A stretch of 64,000 nt of DNA from Streptomyces flaveolus. Lineage in GTDB: Bacteria; Actinomycetota; Actinomycetes; Streptomycetales; Streptomycetaceae. Shown piece by piece: positions 44,671 to 53,832 of this stretch; within the stretch, counting starts at the first letter, position 1, and every line of letters starts with the position of its first letter. The stretch covers positions 68,162 to 132,161 of the forward strand of contig NZ_JNWV01000033.1 in assembly GCF_000716535.1 (NCBI RefSeq), given 5' to 3'. Position numbers and translations under genes: made by a program. The notes under the pieces are model-generated. The model ran no database searches and had not been told where the DNA came from. It was given only the letters and a program-made list of their open reading frames with translations.

Positions 44671-46473
44671 GTGGCCGGGCGCATCGAAGACTACGCACTC
44701 ATCGGAGACATGCAGACCGCGGCGCTGGTCTGCCGGGATGGCACGGTGGACTGGCTGTGCCTGCCCCGCTTCGACTCGCATGCCATCTTCGCCGGCCTGC
44801 TGGGCACCGAGGAGCACGGTTTCTGGCGGCTCGGACCGGCACACGCGGCCGACGCCAAGCCGCCCACGGCCGCCCGGCGCAGCTACCGCGGCGACTCCCT
44901 GATCCTGGAATCGGAGTGGGACACCCCGCGCGGCACGGTCCGTGTGACCGATTTCATGCCCCCGCGTGACGGCGCCCCGCAGCTCATCCGGATCGTGGAG
45001 GGCGTCACCGGCCGGGTGCCGATGCGCTCGGCCCTGCGGATGCGGTTCTCCTACGGCCGGGTGGTGCCGTGGGTGCACAAGAACGAGGGGCGCACGGTCG
45101 CCGTCGCCGGACCGGACTCGGTGTGGTTCGACACCGAGGCCGAGACCTACGGCAAGGCGCTCACCACGTACGCGGACTTCACCGTCGCCCCGGGCGACCG
45201 GATCGCCTTCACCATCTCCTGGCAGCCCTCGCACAAGCAGCCGCCGCCGCTGCCGGAGCCGGAGACCTCGCTGGAGGCGACGGAGGACTTCTGGCGCGAG
45301 TGGGTCGAGCACTGTACGTACCACGGGCCGTACCGCGAGGCGGTGATCCGCTCGCTGATCACCCTGAAGGCGCTGACGTACGCCCCCACGGGCGGCATCG
45401 TCGCGGCCCCGACGACCTCCCTGCCCGAGGACATCGGCGGTGTGCGCAACTGGGACTACCGCTACACCTGGCTGCGGGACGCGGCGATCACCCTGTCCTC
45501 GCTGCTGCGCACGGGCTACCGCGAGGAGGCCCGCGCCTGGCGCGAGTGGCTGCTGCGCGCGGTCGCCGGCGACCCGGAGAACCTGCAGATCATGTACGGC
45601 ATCGCCGGTGAGCGCGAGCTGGGCGAGGCGGAGCTGGACTGGCTGCCCGGCTACGAGTGCTCGGCCCCGGTCCGGGTCGGCAACGGCGCCGCGCACCAGC
45701 TCCAGCTCGACGTGTACGGCGAGGTCACCGAGGCCCTGCACCTGGGCCACATGACCGGGCTCGCCCGCAACGACTACGCCTCCCTGCTCCAGCTGAAGCT
45801 GATCCGGTACCTGGAGGACCACTGGCAGGAGCCGGACGAGGGCATCTGGGAGGTGCGCGGCCCGCGCCGGCACTTCGTGCACTCCAAGGTGATGGCCTGG
45901 GTCGCCGTCGACCGCACGATCAAGCTGATCGAGTCCGGCGACGCGGACGGCCCGCTGGAGCGCTGGAAGGAACTGCGCGACGACATCCACCGGGACGTGT
46001 GCGAGAAGGGTTACGACAAGGAGCGCAACACCTTCACCCAGTCGTACGGCTCGCAGGAGCTGGACGCCTCGCTGCTGCTCATCCCGCAGATGGGCTTCCT
46101 GCCGCCGGACGACAAGCGGGTGATCGGCACGATCGAGGCGATCCAGCGCGAGCTGTCCACCTCGGACGGGTTCATCCTGCGCTACCCGACGGAGGGCGAC
46201 CGCGCGGGCGTCGACGGCCTGCCGGGCGACGAGGGCGCGTTCCTGGCCTGCTCGTTCTGGATGGCTGACGACCTGGCGATGATCGGCCGGGTGGACGAGG
46301 CCCGCAAGCTGTTCGAGAAGCTCCTCGCGCTGCGCAACGACCTCGGTCTGCTCGCCGAGGAGTGGGACCCGCGCCTGAAGCGCCAGGTGGGCAACTTCCC
46401 GCAGGCGTTCAGCCACGTCCCGCTGATCGACACGGCCCTGCGGCTGACCGCGTCGGGCGCGTACGGCGGCTAG
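44671..46473 (+). CDS. glycoside hydrolase family 15 (glucoamylase/trehalase-like)
   Basis: A 600-residue cytosolic protein (no signal). The N-terminus IEDYALIGDMQTAALVCRDGTVDWLCLPRFDS and the catalytic domain LPEDIGGVRNWDYRYTWLRDAAITL, then YECSAPVRVGNGAAHQLQLDVYGEV (general acid region) and GLPGDEGAFLACSFWMADDL (general base Glu) are GH15. Members act on trehalose or oligosaccharides; the mycobacterial homologue is a trehalase. Trehalose turnover is the best guess. I prefer GTG 44671 with GGAG six bases upstream; GTG 44647 adds eight residues and is possible. Confidence 0.9.
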   Translation: MAGRIEDYALIGDMQTAALVCRDGTVDWLCLPRFDSHAIFAGLLGTEEHGFWRLGPAHAADAKPPTAARRSYRGDSLILESEWDTPRGTVRVTDFMPPRDGAPQLIRIVEGVTGRVPMRSALRMRFSYGRVVPWVHKNEGRTVAVAGPDSVWFDTEAETYGKALTTYADFTVAPGDRIAFTISWQPSHKQPPPLPEPETSLEATEDFWREWVEHCTYHGPYREAVIRSLITLKALTYAPTGGIVAAPTTSLPEDIGGVRNWDYRYTWLRDAAITLSSLLRTGYREEARAWREWLLRAVAGDPENLQIMYGIAGERELGEAELDWLPGYECSAPVRVGNGAAHQLQLDVYGEVTEALHLGHMTGLARNDYASLLQLKLIRYLEDHWQEPDEGIWEVRGPRRHFVHSKVMAWVAVDRTIKLIESGDADGPLERWKELRDDIHRDVCEKGYDKERNTFTQSYGSQELDASLLLIPQMGFLPPDDKRVIGTIEAIQRELSTSDGFILRYPTEGDRAGVDGLPGDEGAFLACSFWMADDLAMIGRVDEARKLFEKLLALRNDLGLLAEEWDPRLKRQVGNFPQAFSHVPLIDTALRLTASGAYGG

Positions 46474-46616
46474 ACGCTCCGCCAGGGGCGCCGTGCGGGC
46501 TCTCCGTCCGGCGGCGGGTCCGCCGGGGCTCGTCGCGCAGTTCCCCGCGCCCCTTCGGGGGCGCCGTCCGCCTACGCTGGAACCGGACAGATGCCCCTTT
46601 CCGGAAGGGGGCGGCC

Positions 46617-47999
46617 ATGGCTTCCCTCTCGAAGGCGGGTGCGGCCCTCGCCGCGCTGCGCGAGGATCTGGTCGGCGATGTGCTCGCCCCCGGGGACCTG
46701 GGCTACGAGGAGGCCCGCGCGGTCTTCAACGCGATGGTCGACCGGCGGCCCGCGGTGATCGCGCAGTGCGCGGACGCGACCGACGTGGTGCGGGCCGTGC
46801 GCTTCGGCAGGGAGCTGGACCTGCACATCGCGGTGCGCGGCGGCGGTCACGGCGTGGCCGGTACGGCGCTGGGCGACGGCGCGCTCGTGGTGGACCTGCG
46901 CCGGATGCACCGGGTGACCGTCGACCCGGCGGCCGAGGCGGTCCGCATCGAGGGCGGCGCCACGATGAGCCACCTGGACCGCGCCACCCAGCCGTACGGT
47001 CTGGCGACCACCGGCGGGCGGGCCTCCACCACCGGCGTCGGCGGCTTCGTCCTCGGCGGCGGCACCGGCTGGCTGGACCGCGCCTTCGGCCTCGCCGTCG
47101 ACAACCTCATCGCCGTGGAGCTGGTGACCGCCGACGCCGAGCGGGTGCACGCGAGCGCCGACGAGAACCCCGAGCTGTTCTGGGCGCTGCACGGCGGGGG
47201 CGGCAACTTCGGCGTCGCCACCGCGCTCACCCTGCGGCTGCACGAGCTGCCGGAGTTCTCGATCGTCCTGCTGCTGTTCCTGCCGGACGTCGGACCGGAC
47301 GTGCTCCGCACCTTCCGCGAGATCATCCGCACCGGTCCGGACGAGGTGGGCGGCGCGGCGCTGTACCTCACCGGCCCGCCCGAGGAGTTCACACCGCCGG
47401 AGCTGGTGGGCACACCGCTGTGCGCGGCCCTGCTGACCTATGCCGGCGGCGAGGACGAACTGCGCAAGCTCGCCGAGCCGCTGCTCGCGCTGCCGCACGA
47501 GGTGGAGCTGGCCGGTGACATGCCGTACGCCGATGTGCAGTCCATGCTCGACCGGCCGGCGGGGCTGCGGAACCACTGGTCGGCGGAGTACCTGACCGGG
47601 CTGCCGGACGAGGCCGTGGACGTCTTCTGCGCCCGCGCGGACGGCATGCCGGTGCCGACCCCCACCCAGCACCTGCTGTTCCCGCAGGGCGGGGCCGTCG
47701 CGGCCGGTCCGCACGAGTACCCGGTGCCCTACCGGGACGCCCCCTGGGCGGCGCACCCGCTCGCGATCTGGCCGGACCCGGCCGACGACGAGCGGGCGAT
47801 CGGCTGGGTGCGGGACGTGCGCGCCGGCCTGCGGCGGTGGAGCACGGGGGCGGTGTACCTCAACTTCATCGGCGACGAGGGCCCCGAGCGGGTCCGCGCG
47901 GGGCTGGGCGCCGGGAACACCCTGCGGCTGGCGAAGGTGAAGCGGCGCTACGACCCCGACAACGTCTTCCGCTTCAACCACAACATCCGCCCGGTCTAG
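46617..47999 (+). CDS. FAD-dependent oxidoreductase with covalent-FAD fold (PCMH/BBE family)
   Basis: A 460-residue flavoenzyme. The FAD domain has AVRGGGHGVAG, whose His should carry FAD through the 8-alpha position, and GVGGFVLGGGTGWLDR. In the segment GRASTTGVGG an Ala sits where bicovalent members have Cys, so attachment is probably monocovalent. The C-terminal BBE motif is YDPDNVFRFNHNI. Such enzymes oxidise sugars, alkaloids or antibiotic intermediates. GGAAGGGGG precedes ATG 46617. Substrate unknown; no signal peptide. Confidence 0.9.
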   Translation: MASLSKAGAALAALREDLVGDVLAPGDLGYEEARAVFNAMVDRRPAVIAQCADATDVVRAVRFGRELDLHIAVRGGGHGVAGTALGDGALVVDLRRMHRVTVDPAAEAVRIEGGATMSHLDRATQPYGLATTGGRASTTGVGGFVLGGGTGWLDRAFGLAVDNLIAVELVTADAERVHASADENPELFWALHGGGGNFGVATALTLRLHELPEFSIVLLLFLPDVGPDVLRTFREIIRTGPDEVGGAALYLTGPPEEFTPPELVGTPLCAALLTYAGGEDELRKLAEPLLALPHEVELAGDMPYADVQSMLDRPAGLRNHWSAEYLTGLPDEAVDVFCARADGMPVPTPTQHLLFPQGGAVAAGPHEYPVPYRDAPWAAHPLAIWPDPADDERAIGWVRDVRAGLRRWSTGAVYLNFIGDEGPERVRAGLGAGNTLRLAKVKRRYDPDNVFRFNHNIRPV

Positions 48000-48056
48000 G
48001 CGGCGGCCGTTCGCCGGGAGCTGTCCTGAGGGCGTTGTCGCAGGTAGCGTCGCCGC

Positions 48057-49703
48057 ATGGACAGCCGTACGGACCACCGATCCGACACCCAGGGCGCCGG
48101 GATCACCGTGCAGCGGGCGCTGGAACTGCCCGGACTGCGCAGCGGACTGCCGGAGGTGCTGGCGGGCGCCGACCGGCTCGGCCGCACCGTGCGCTGGGTG
48201 CACGCGGGCGAGGTCCCGAACATCGCCTCGCTGCTCAAGGGCGGCGAGCTGCTGCTGACGACCGGCTACGGCCTCGGCACCCGGCCGGCCGAGCAGCGGG
48301 CGTTCGTGCGCACCCTCGCCGAGCGCGGGATCGCCGCCCTGGTGGTGGAGCTGGGCCCGCGCTTCGCCCGGCTGCCCGCCGCCCTGGTGGACACGGCCCG
48401 GGCGGCCGGGCTGCCGCTGGTCCAGCTCCACCGCGAGGTGCCGTTCGTGACGGTGACCGAGGAGATCCACACCGAGATCGTCAACGGCCACTACGCGCTG
48501 CTCCAGCGCGCGGAGGAGGTGCACCGGCGCTGCACCGAGGCCCTGCTTGGCGGCGGCGGGGTGCCGCAGGTGCTGGACATCCTGGCCGGCTTCGGCGGCA
48601 ACCCGGTGTTCCTGGAGACCGCCGACGGCCGGCTGCTGTACGCCGCCGGCGCCGGGCCGGAGGGCGCGGACCCGCTCCAGGTGTGGGAAGGGCTGCGCGG
48701 CCCGCACAAGGAGGCCCCGCCGCCCGCCGGGTCGGTGCTGGTGGACGTGCCCGGCGGCGGGCCCGGGGCCGCCGGTGCCGTGCGCGCCCGCCTGGTGCTG
48801 CTGCCGGTCCGCTCCCCGCTGGCCCCGGTGCACCGGATCGCCGCCGAGCGGGCCGCGGGCATCCTGGCCGTGGTGCTGATGCAGGCCCGGCAGGAGGAGG
48901 AGCTGGCGGCGCGCGGACGCGGTGACTTCCTCACCGACCTCGCCGAGGGCCGCATCGCGGCGGAGGACGCCCCGGCGCAGGCCCGGGTGCTCGGCTTCAA
49001 GCCCGGCGACAGCCCGCTGCTGCCCGTGGTGATGCGGATCGGGGACAGCCTCTCCCCCGGCGGGGGCTGGGCGGTGCTGGCCCTCGCGGTCTCCGAGGAG
49101 CTGGCCGCGGTGGGGGTGCCGGTGCTGCTCGGGGTGCGGCCGGTGGAGGGCCGTGTGCTGGTGCTGCTGGGGCTGCGCTCGGAGTCGGAGCGGGCGGCGG
49201 TCGCGGACCGGGTGGCGGCGGCGCTGCGGGCGGGGGTGGAACGGGCCGGGATGCGCCGGCCGGGCTCGCCGCCGCCGGTCGTGGTCGTCGGGGTGGCGGG
49301 CGGCTGGGCGGCGGCCTCGGCGGGGCTCAGGCACGCGGCGGAGACCGCGACGGCGGCCCAGGGCCTGACCGACCGGCCCTGGTACGACGCCCGGCGCCTC
49401 GACATCGACCTGTTGCTGTGGCGGCTGCGCGACCACCCGGACCTGGCGGCCTTCGTGGACCGGGCGATCGGCCCGCTGCGCGACCACGACCACCGCTCCA
49501 AGCCGCCGCTGCTGCCGACCCTGGAGACCTATCTGGCACACGCCGGCCGCAAGGCGGAGACGGCCCGCGAACTGCATCTGAACCGGCAGACGCTGTACAA
49601 CCGGCTCGCCCGGATCGGGGAGTTGCTGGGCACCGACCTGGACGACCCGCAGACGGTACTGGCGTTGAGCCTGGCCCTGCGGGCACGCCGGCACGTGCCC
49701 TGA
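48057..49703 (+). CDS. PucR-family transcriptional regulator
   Basis: A 548-residue regulator. N-terminal PucR sensor (LPEVLAGADRLGRTVRWVHAGEVPNIASLLKGGELLLTTG), a middle GGDEF-like region and a C-terminal helix-turn-helix: TYLAHAGRKAETARELHLNRQTLYNRLARI. PucR proteins often control purine or amino-acid catabolism. The start 48057 is 58 bp after the FAD oxidase stop, so it may be co-transcribed and control that gene. Ligand unknown. Confidence 0.9.
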   Translation: MDSRTDHRSDTQGAGITVQRALELPGLRSGLPEVLAGADRLGRTVRWVHAGEVPNIASLLKGGELLLTTGYGLGTRPAEQRAFVRTLAERGIAALVVELGPRFARLPAALVDTARAAGLPLVQLHREVPFVTVTEEIHTEIVNGHYALLQRAEEVHRRCTEALLGGGGVPQVLDILAGFGGNPVFLETADGRLLYAAGAGPEGADPLQVWEGLRGPHKEAPPPAGSVLVDVPGGGPGAAGAVRARLVLLPVRSPLAPVHRIAAERAAGILAVVLMQARQEEELAARGRGDFLTDLAEGRIAAEDAPAQARVLGFKPGDSPLLPVVMRIGDSLSPGGGWAVLALAVSEELAAVGVPVLLGVRPVEGRVLVLLGLRSESERAAVADRVAAALRAGVERAGMRRPGSPPPVVVVGVAGGWAAASAGLRHAAETATAAQGLTDRPWYDARRLDIDLLLWRLRDHPDLAAFVDRAIGPLRDHDHRSKPPLLPTLETYLAHAGRKAETARELHLNRQTLYNRLARIGELLGTDLDDPQTVLALSLALRARRHVP

Positions 49704-49709
49704 GGCCGC

Positions 49710-50903
49710 TCAGGCCAGTGGCCTCGGCTGCGTCAACTCGTCGTACACGCTGAGGACCTGGGCGACGGTCTCGTCCTCGGTCGGCCAGGTGGCGGCCTGC
49801 CGCGTCCCGCGCTCGCGCAGCACCGCGCAGCGCTCCGGGTCCGCGAGGAGCCGTACGACCGTGTCGGCGAGGGCTTCCGGATCGCCGTACGGGACGAGTT
49901 CGGCCGCGTCGCCGACGAGGTCCGGGATGCCGCCGACCCGGGTGGCGACGAGCGGCACACGTGCGTGCAGCGCCTCCTGGGCGAGGACGGACCGCGACTC
50001 CCAACTGCTGGTCAGCAGGGCCAGATCGGCGGCGGCGAGCAGCTCGGGCACGTCCTCGCGGTGCCCGATGAGCCGCACCGGCAGCTCCTCGTCCTCGATC
50101 CGCCGTTGCAGCACCGGCCGCAGCGGACCCTCCCCCGCGACGACCACCAGCGGCACCGGGTCGAGGTCGCGCCAGGCACGGGCCGCGTCGAGCAGGACGT
50201 CGTAGCCGCGGTGCCGGTCGAGGGAGCCGACCGCGATGAGCAACGGGCGTCCGGTGGCGCCGAGTTCGGCCCGGGTCTTGGGCCGCAGCCGGTCGGGGTC
50301 GTCACGGTCGAGCGGGTCGAGGGCGTCGAGGCCGTCGAGGTCGAGGGGGTCGGCGTCGAGGAGACCGCCCGGGCGGCGCCGGCCCGGCAGGCTGACGGCC
50401 GCGAGCCGGGCGTCGCGCGCGCCGGTCCGCCGGGCCCGGTCGACCAGGTCGGGGCTGGTGCCGAGGACCACGGCCGCCGTCCTCATCACGCGCCGCTCCA
50501 GCAGCCGCAGCATGTGAGCCCGCGCGCCCTCGGCGTGGGCCCGGTTGTGCCAGGTGACCACCAGCGGGGTGGTGCGTCCGCTGAGCGCGAGCACGGTCCG
50601 GAAGGAGGCGTGCAGGCCGTGCGCGTGCACCAGGTCGGCGTTCGCACAGGCCGTCCGGAGCGCGGCCACGGAGACGGGGTCGCTGCTGCGCGGCACGTGC
50701 ACGTGCTCGGCGCCGACCCCGATGAAGTCGTAGGCGTGATCGGCCTCAACGGGGGCGCACACGGTGACCCGCACGCCCCTCGCCACCAGCCCCTCGGCCA
50801 GCGAGCGCACGTGCGCGCTGCTGCCGGCGTTGCCTCCGCCGAGCACCTGCACGGTGCGCAGCGGCGACTGGCCGTGCGGTGCGTTGCTGCTCAGGGGGCT
50901 CAC
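49710..50903 (-). CDS. glycosyltransferase family 4 (GT-B fold)
   Basis: A 397-residue enzyme. It starts TVQVLGGGNAGSSAHVRSLAEGL, donor-site LIAVGSLDRHRGYDVLLDA, then ELPVRLIGHREDVPELLAAADLALLTSSWES and the E-x7-E motif in WESRSVLAQEALHARVPLVATRVGGIPDLV. An unusual Asp/Leu-rich insertion (DPLDLDGLDALDPLDRDDPDRL) lies between the two domains. It transfers a sugar from a nucleotide-sugar. The next gene upstream is a small MraY/WecA-like protein. Six bases separate its stop from the PucR stop. Confidence 0.9.
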   Translation of the reverse strand: MSPLSSNAPHGQSPLRTVQVLGGGNAGSSAHVRSLAEGLVARGVRVTVCAPVEADHAYDFIGVGAEHVHVPRSSDPVSVAALRTACANADLVHAHGLHASFRTVLALSGRTTPLVVTWHNRAHAEGARAHMLRLLERRVMRTAAVVLGTSPDLVDRARRTGARDARLAAVSLPGRRRPGGLLDADPLDLDGLDALDPLDRDDPDRLRPKTRAELGATGRPLLIAVGSLDRHRGYDVLLDAARAWRDLDPVPLVVVAGEGPLRPVLQRRIEDEELPVRLIGHREDVPELLAAADLALLTSSWESRSVLAQEALHARVPLVATRVGGIPDLVGDAAELVPYGDPEALADTVVRLLADPERCAVLRERGTRQAATWPTEDETVAQVLSVYDELTQPRPLA

Positions 50904-51216
50904 GGGGCCGGGGCTCCTGGTTCACGGGGAGGGGCACGGGTTCACGTGGGGTGGTCACGAGGAAACGTACAGAAGGTAGCGGGCTCAGGGGGGCGGAAGG
51001 ACGCACCCCGCGCGCCTCCCGGGCGGACCGTCCGTACCCGCTGCCCGCCCCGCGTTCCCTGCCAAGCATGCCAGGACGTACGGCCGTTCAGGGACATCCG
51101 GGAGGGCGCATCGTGCGGCGGGCCGGGGCAATGCGCCGGAGCACATCACCCACACGGGTGAAGGAACGCCTGCCGTGGCCGAACGGTGTACGAGGGCATA
51201 CGACGAGGTCAGCCGC
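50904..51216. other. 313-bp gap between GT4 and MraY-like genes
   Basis: No gene, clear promoter or strong hairpin seen; it must hold the GT4 promoter because both genes read leftward. Confidence 0.3.
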
Positions 51217-51966
51217 TCAAAGGGCCCGCGCCCAGGCGCTGACCCGGTCCCCGTGGCGGGCCGCGGCCACCAGAGCGACGGCGTGCGCGAGGAGCCCCGC
51301 GCGCCGATTTCCCGCCACCACGGCCGCCCCCAGTGCGGCACCGAGGGCGTGCGCCCCCGTGTCCCCGAGCATCACGCGCTCGCCGAGGTCGCCGGGCAGC
51401 ACTGCCGCGGCGGCGCCCATCGCCCCGGCGGCCAGCCGGGCCCCCGGTCCCTCCCCCACGAGCCCCGGCGCCCCGAGCACGAGCACCGCGCCGGCGGCCC
51501 GCCCCGGCCGCACGTCGAGGAGGTTGACCAGGTGGGCCGTCCCGGCGATCACGACCCTGCCGAGCAGCTTGTCGAGCGGACGCTCCTTCATCAGCGCCCC
51601 CGCCACCAGCCCGGCGGCCGATATCCCGAACAACTTCACGGCACCACTGGTGACCTCACCGTCCCGCAGGGCCCTCAGATGCGCCCGGAATCCCCGCCGG
51701 TGATCCCCGGCGACATCGTCGTACGCCCCACAGGCCCCGGCGGCCAGCACCGCGAACCCGGCCGCGGGACGCACCCGCCCCGCGGCGACCGCCGCCCCCA
51801 GCACCGCGGCGGGCCCGGCGTACAGCCCCACGACCCGCCCGGCGTGGTTCGTCCGCTCCCAGCGCTCACGCCCGCCGGGGGCGGCCAACCGCAGCCCGGC
51901 ACACGCCGCACGCGCCAGCAGCACGGCCGACCCGAAGGCACCCTTCCTGTGCGCACATACGATCAC
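51217..51966 (-). CDS. compact MraY/WecA-like prenyl-phosphate phosphosugar transferase homologue
   Basis: A 249-residue hydrophobic protein I take as a divergent member of the PNPT family. It has TNHAGRVVGLY at the N-terminus, the Asp pair in GAYDDVAGDHRRGFRAHLRAL, an N-x-x-D site in LVNLLDVRPGRAAG and a LGDTGAHALG block like MGDTGSLALG in MraY. Normal members have ten helices and over 320 residues; this one has about seven. The catalytic acids seem retained. It could attach a phosphosugar to a prenyl-phosphate, with the neighbouring GT4 extending it, or it could be a non-catalytic relative. GTG 51966 with AGGGTG before it. Confidence 0.6.
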   Translation of the reverse strand: MIVCAHRKGAFGSAVLLARAACAGLRLAAPGGRERWERTNHAGRVVGLYAGPAAVLGAAVAAGRVRPAAGFAVLAAGACGAYDDVAGDHRRGFRAHLRALRDGEVTSGAVKLFGISAAGLVAGALMKERPLDKLLGRVVIAGTAHLVNLLDVRPGRAAGAVLVLGAPGLVGEGPGARLAAGAMGAAAAVLPGDLGERVMLGDTGAHALGAALGAAVVAGNRRAGLLAHAVALVAAARHGDRVSAWARAL

Positions 51967-52050
51967 CGCATCACCCTAAGGGCGTGCTACGCACCCCTCC
52001 CGGGACCGGGGCGAACGCCTGGCCCGGCGCCCGCCCCGGTGCGCGCGGTG

Positions 52051-53781
52051 CTACAGGTCAGCCCTGGCCGTCGCCAGGAGTTCCTCCGCGTGGGCGCGGG
52101 CCGTTTCGGAGTCCTCCTGGCCCGCCAGCATGCGGGACAGCTCGCGGACGCGCTCCTCGCCCTCCAGGACCTTCACACCGGAGCGGGTGACGGAGCCGTC
52201 GTTGGTCTTCTCCACCAGCAGCTGGCGGTCGGCGAACGCGGCGACCTGGGGCAGGTGGGTGACCACGACGACCTGCGCGGTCTTGGCGAGCTTCGCCAGC
52301 CGCCGGCCGATCTCGACCGCCGCCTTGCCGCCGACACCCGCGTCGACCTCGTCGAAGAGGTACGTCGGCACCGGGTCGGTGCCCGCGAACACCACCTCCA
52401 CGGCCAGCATCACCCGGGACAGCTCACCGCCGGACGCGCCCTTGGCGATGGGCCGCGGCGGGGCGCCCGGGTGCGGGGCGAGCAGCAGCTCGACCTCGTC
52501 CACGCCCGAGGGGCCGTAGGCGACCGTCCGCCCGCCGACCTCGACGCCGTCCGGGTCCTCGGTCTGCCGGATGTCGAAGGACACGCGCGCGTGGGGCATC
52601 GCCAGCGAGGCCAGCTCGGCGGTGACGGCGGCGGCGAACCGCTCGGCGGCCTCCGTCCGCGCGTCCGTCAGCGCCTGCGCGAGCCCGCCCAGCTCGGTGC
52701 GCAGCGCGTCCCGCTCGGCCGTCAGCTCCTCGATCCGCTCGTCGTCGCCGTCCAGCTCGGTGAGCCGCGCGGCGCTCCGCTCGGCCCAGGCCAGGACGCC
52801 GGCGACGTCGTCCCCGTACTTGCGGGTCAGGGCGTTCAGGGCGGCCCGGCGCTCCTCCACGGCGGCCAGCCGCAGCGGGTCGGCGTCGAGATCGTCGGCG
52901 TACCCCGCGAGCTCACCCGCCACGTCGCCCAGCAGGATGCCGATCTCCCCGATCCGGTCGGCGAGCGCGGCCAGCGCCGGGTCGTGCGACCGCACGGACT
53001 CCAGGGCCCGGTGCGCGCCCGCCACGAGGGTCGAGGCGTCGATGCCCTCGGGGTCCTCGGGATTGCCCGCGAGAGCGGCGTGCGCGGCCGTCGCGGCGGA
53101 CGACAGCGCCTCGGCGTGCCCCAGCCGCTCGGCCTCCTCGGCCAGCTCCACGTCCTCGCCGGCCCGGGGCTCCACGGCGGCGATCTCGTCGAGGCCGTAC
53201 CGCAGCATGTCGGCTTCCTGCGCCCGCTCACGCGCACGCGTGGTGATCTCCTCCAGCTCGGCGGAGACGGCCCGCAGCCGCTTGTACGCCTCGCCGTACT
53301 TGGCGAGCGGCACGGCGACGGCGTCGCCCGCGTACCGGTCGAGCGCCTGCCGCTGCCGGGACAGCTTCAGCAGCCCCTGCTGGTCGGTCTGCCCGTGCAC
53401 GGCCACCAGGTCGTCGGCCAGCTCGGCGAGCAGCCCGACGGGCACGCTGCGCCCGCCCAGGTGCGCCCGGGAGCGGCCCTCGGCGGAAACGGTACGGCTG
53501 ATGAGCAGCGCCCCGTCGTCCAGCTCCGCCCCGGCCTCCTCGGCGCGTACGACGGCCGCGGCGCCGGGGGGCACGGCGACCCGCCCCTCCACCACCGCCT
53601 TCTCGGCGCCGATCCGCACGAGCGCCGGGTCGGCCCGGCCGCCGAGCAGCAGCCCCAGGCTGGTGACCACCATGGTCTTGCCCGCACCCGTCTCACCGGT
53701 GACGGCGGTGAACCCCGGTGACAGCTCGACGACGGCATCGTCGATGACCCCGAGCGACCGTATCCGCATCTCCTCCAACAC
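52051..53781 (-). CDS. recN: DNA repair protein RecN
   Basis: A 576-residue SMC-like ATPase. Walker A TGETGAGKTMVV, a long coiled-coil (DMLRYGLDEIAAVE... to RTEAAERFAAAV), signature GASGGELSRVMLA and Walker B YLFDEVDAGVGG. It acts at double-strand breaks. I chose GTG 53781 (VLEEMRIRSL) as in homologues; ribosome site weak, ATG 53793 and ATG 53769 are alternatives. No SOS box was seen in the 50 bp before it. It follows nadK in the tlyA-nadK-recN cluster, as in M. tuberculosis. Confidence 0.95.
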   Translation of the reverse strand: MLEEMRIRSLGVIDDAVVELSPGFTAVTGETGAGKTMVVTSLGLLLGGRADPALVRIGAEKAVVEGRVAVPPGAAAVVRAEEAGAELDDGALLISRTVSAEGRSRAHLGGRSVPVGLLAELADDLVAVHGQTDQQGLLKLSRQRQALDRYAGDAVAVPLAKYGEAYKRLRAVSAELEEITTRARERAQEADMLRYGLDEIAAVEPRAGEDVELAEEAERLGHAEALSSAATAAHAALAGNPEDPEGIDASTLVAGAHRALESVRSHDPALAALADRIGEIGILLGDVAGELAGYADDLDADPLRLAAVEERRAALNALTRKYGDDVAGVLAWAERSAARLTELDGDDERIEELTAERDALRTELGGLAQALTDARTEAAERFAAAVTAELASLAMPHARVSFDIRQTEDPDGVEVGGRTVAYGPSGVDEVELLLAPHPGAPPRPIAKGASGGELSRVMLAVEVVFAGTDPVPTYLFDEVDAGVGGKAAVEIGRRLAKLAKTAQVVVVTHLPQVAAFADRQLLVEKTNDGSVTRSGVKVLEGEERVRELSRMLAGQEDSETARAHAEELLATARADL

Positions 53782-53832
53782 GGAACAGACCATACGAGGT
53801 CCGGGGCGGCGAGCGCACATGGCCCGCCCATG

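Noticed and set aside
46572..49694. A 1040-codon open frame on the minus strand
   Set aside because: It lies opposite the FAD oxidase and PucR genes, both with clear domains. No ribosome site or recognisable motif.
53782..53832. SOS box for recN
   Set aside because: No GAAC-N4-GTTC core is in the short gap; recN is probably transcribed from further upstream.
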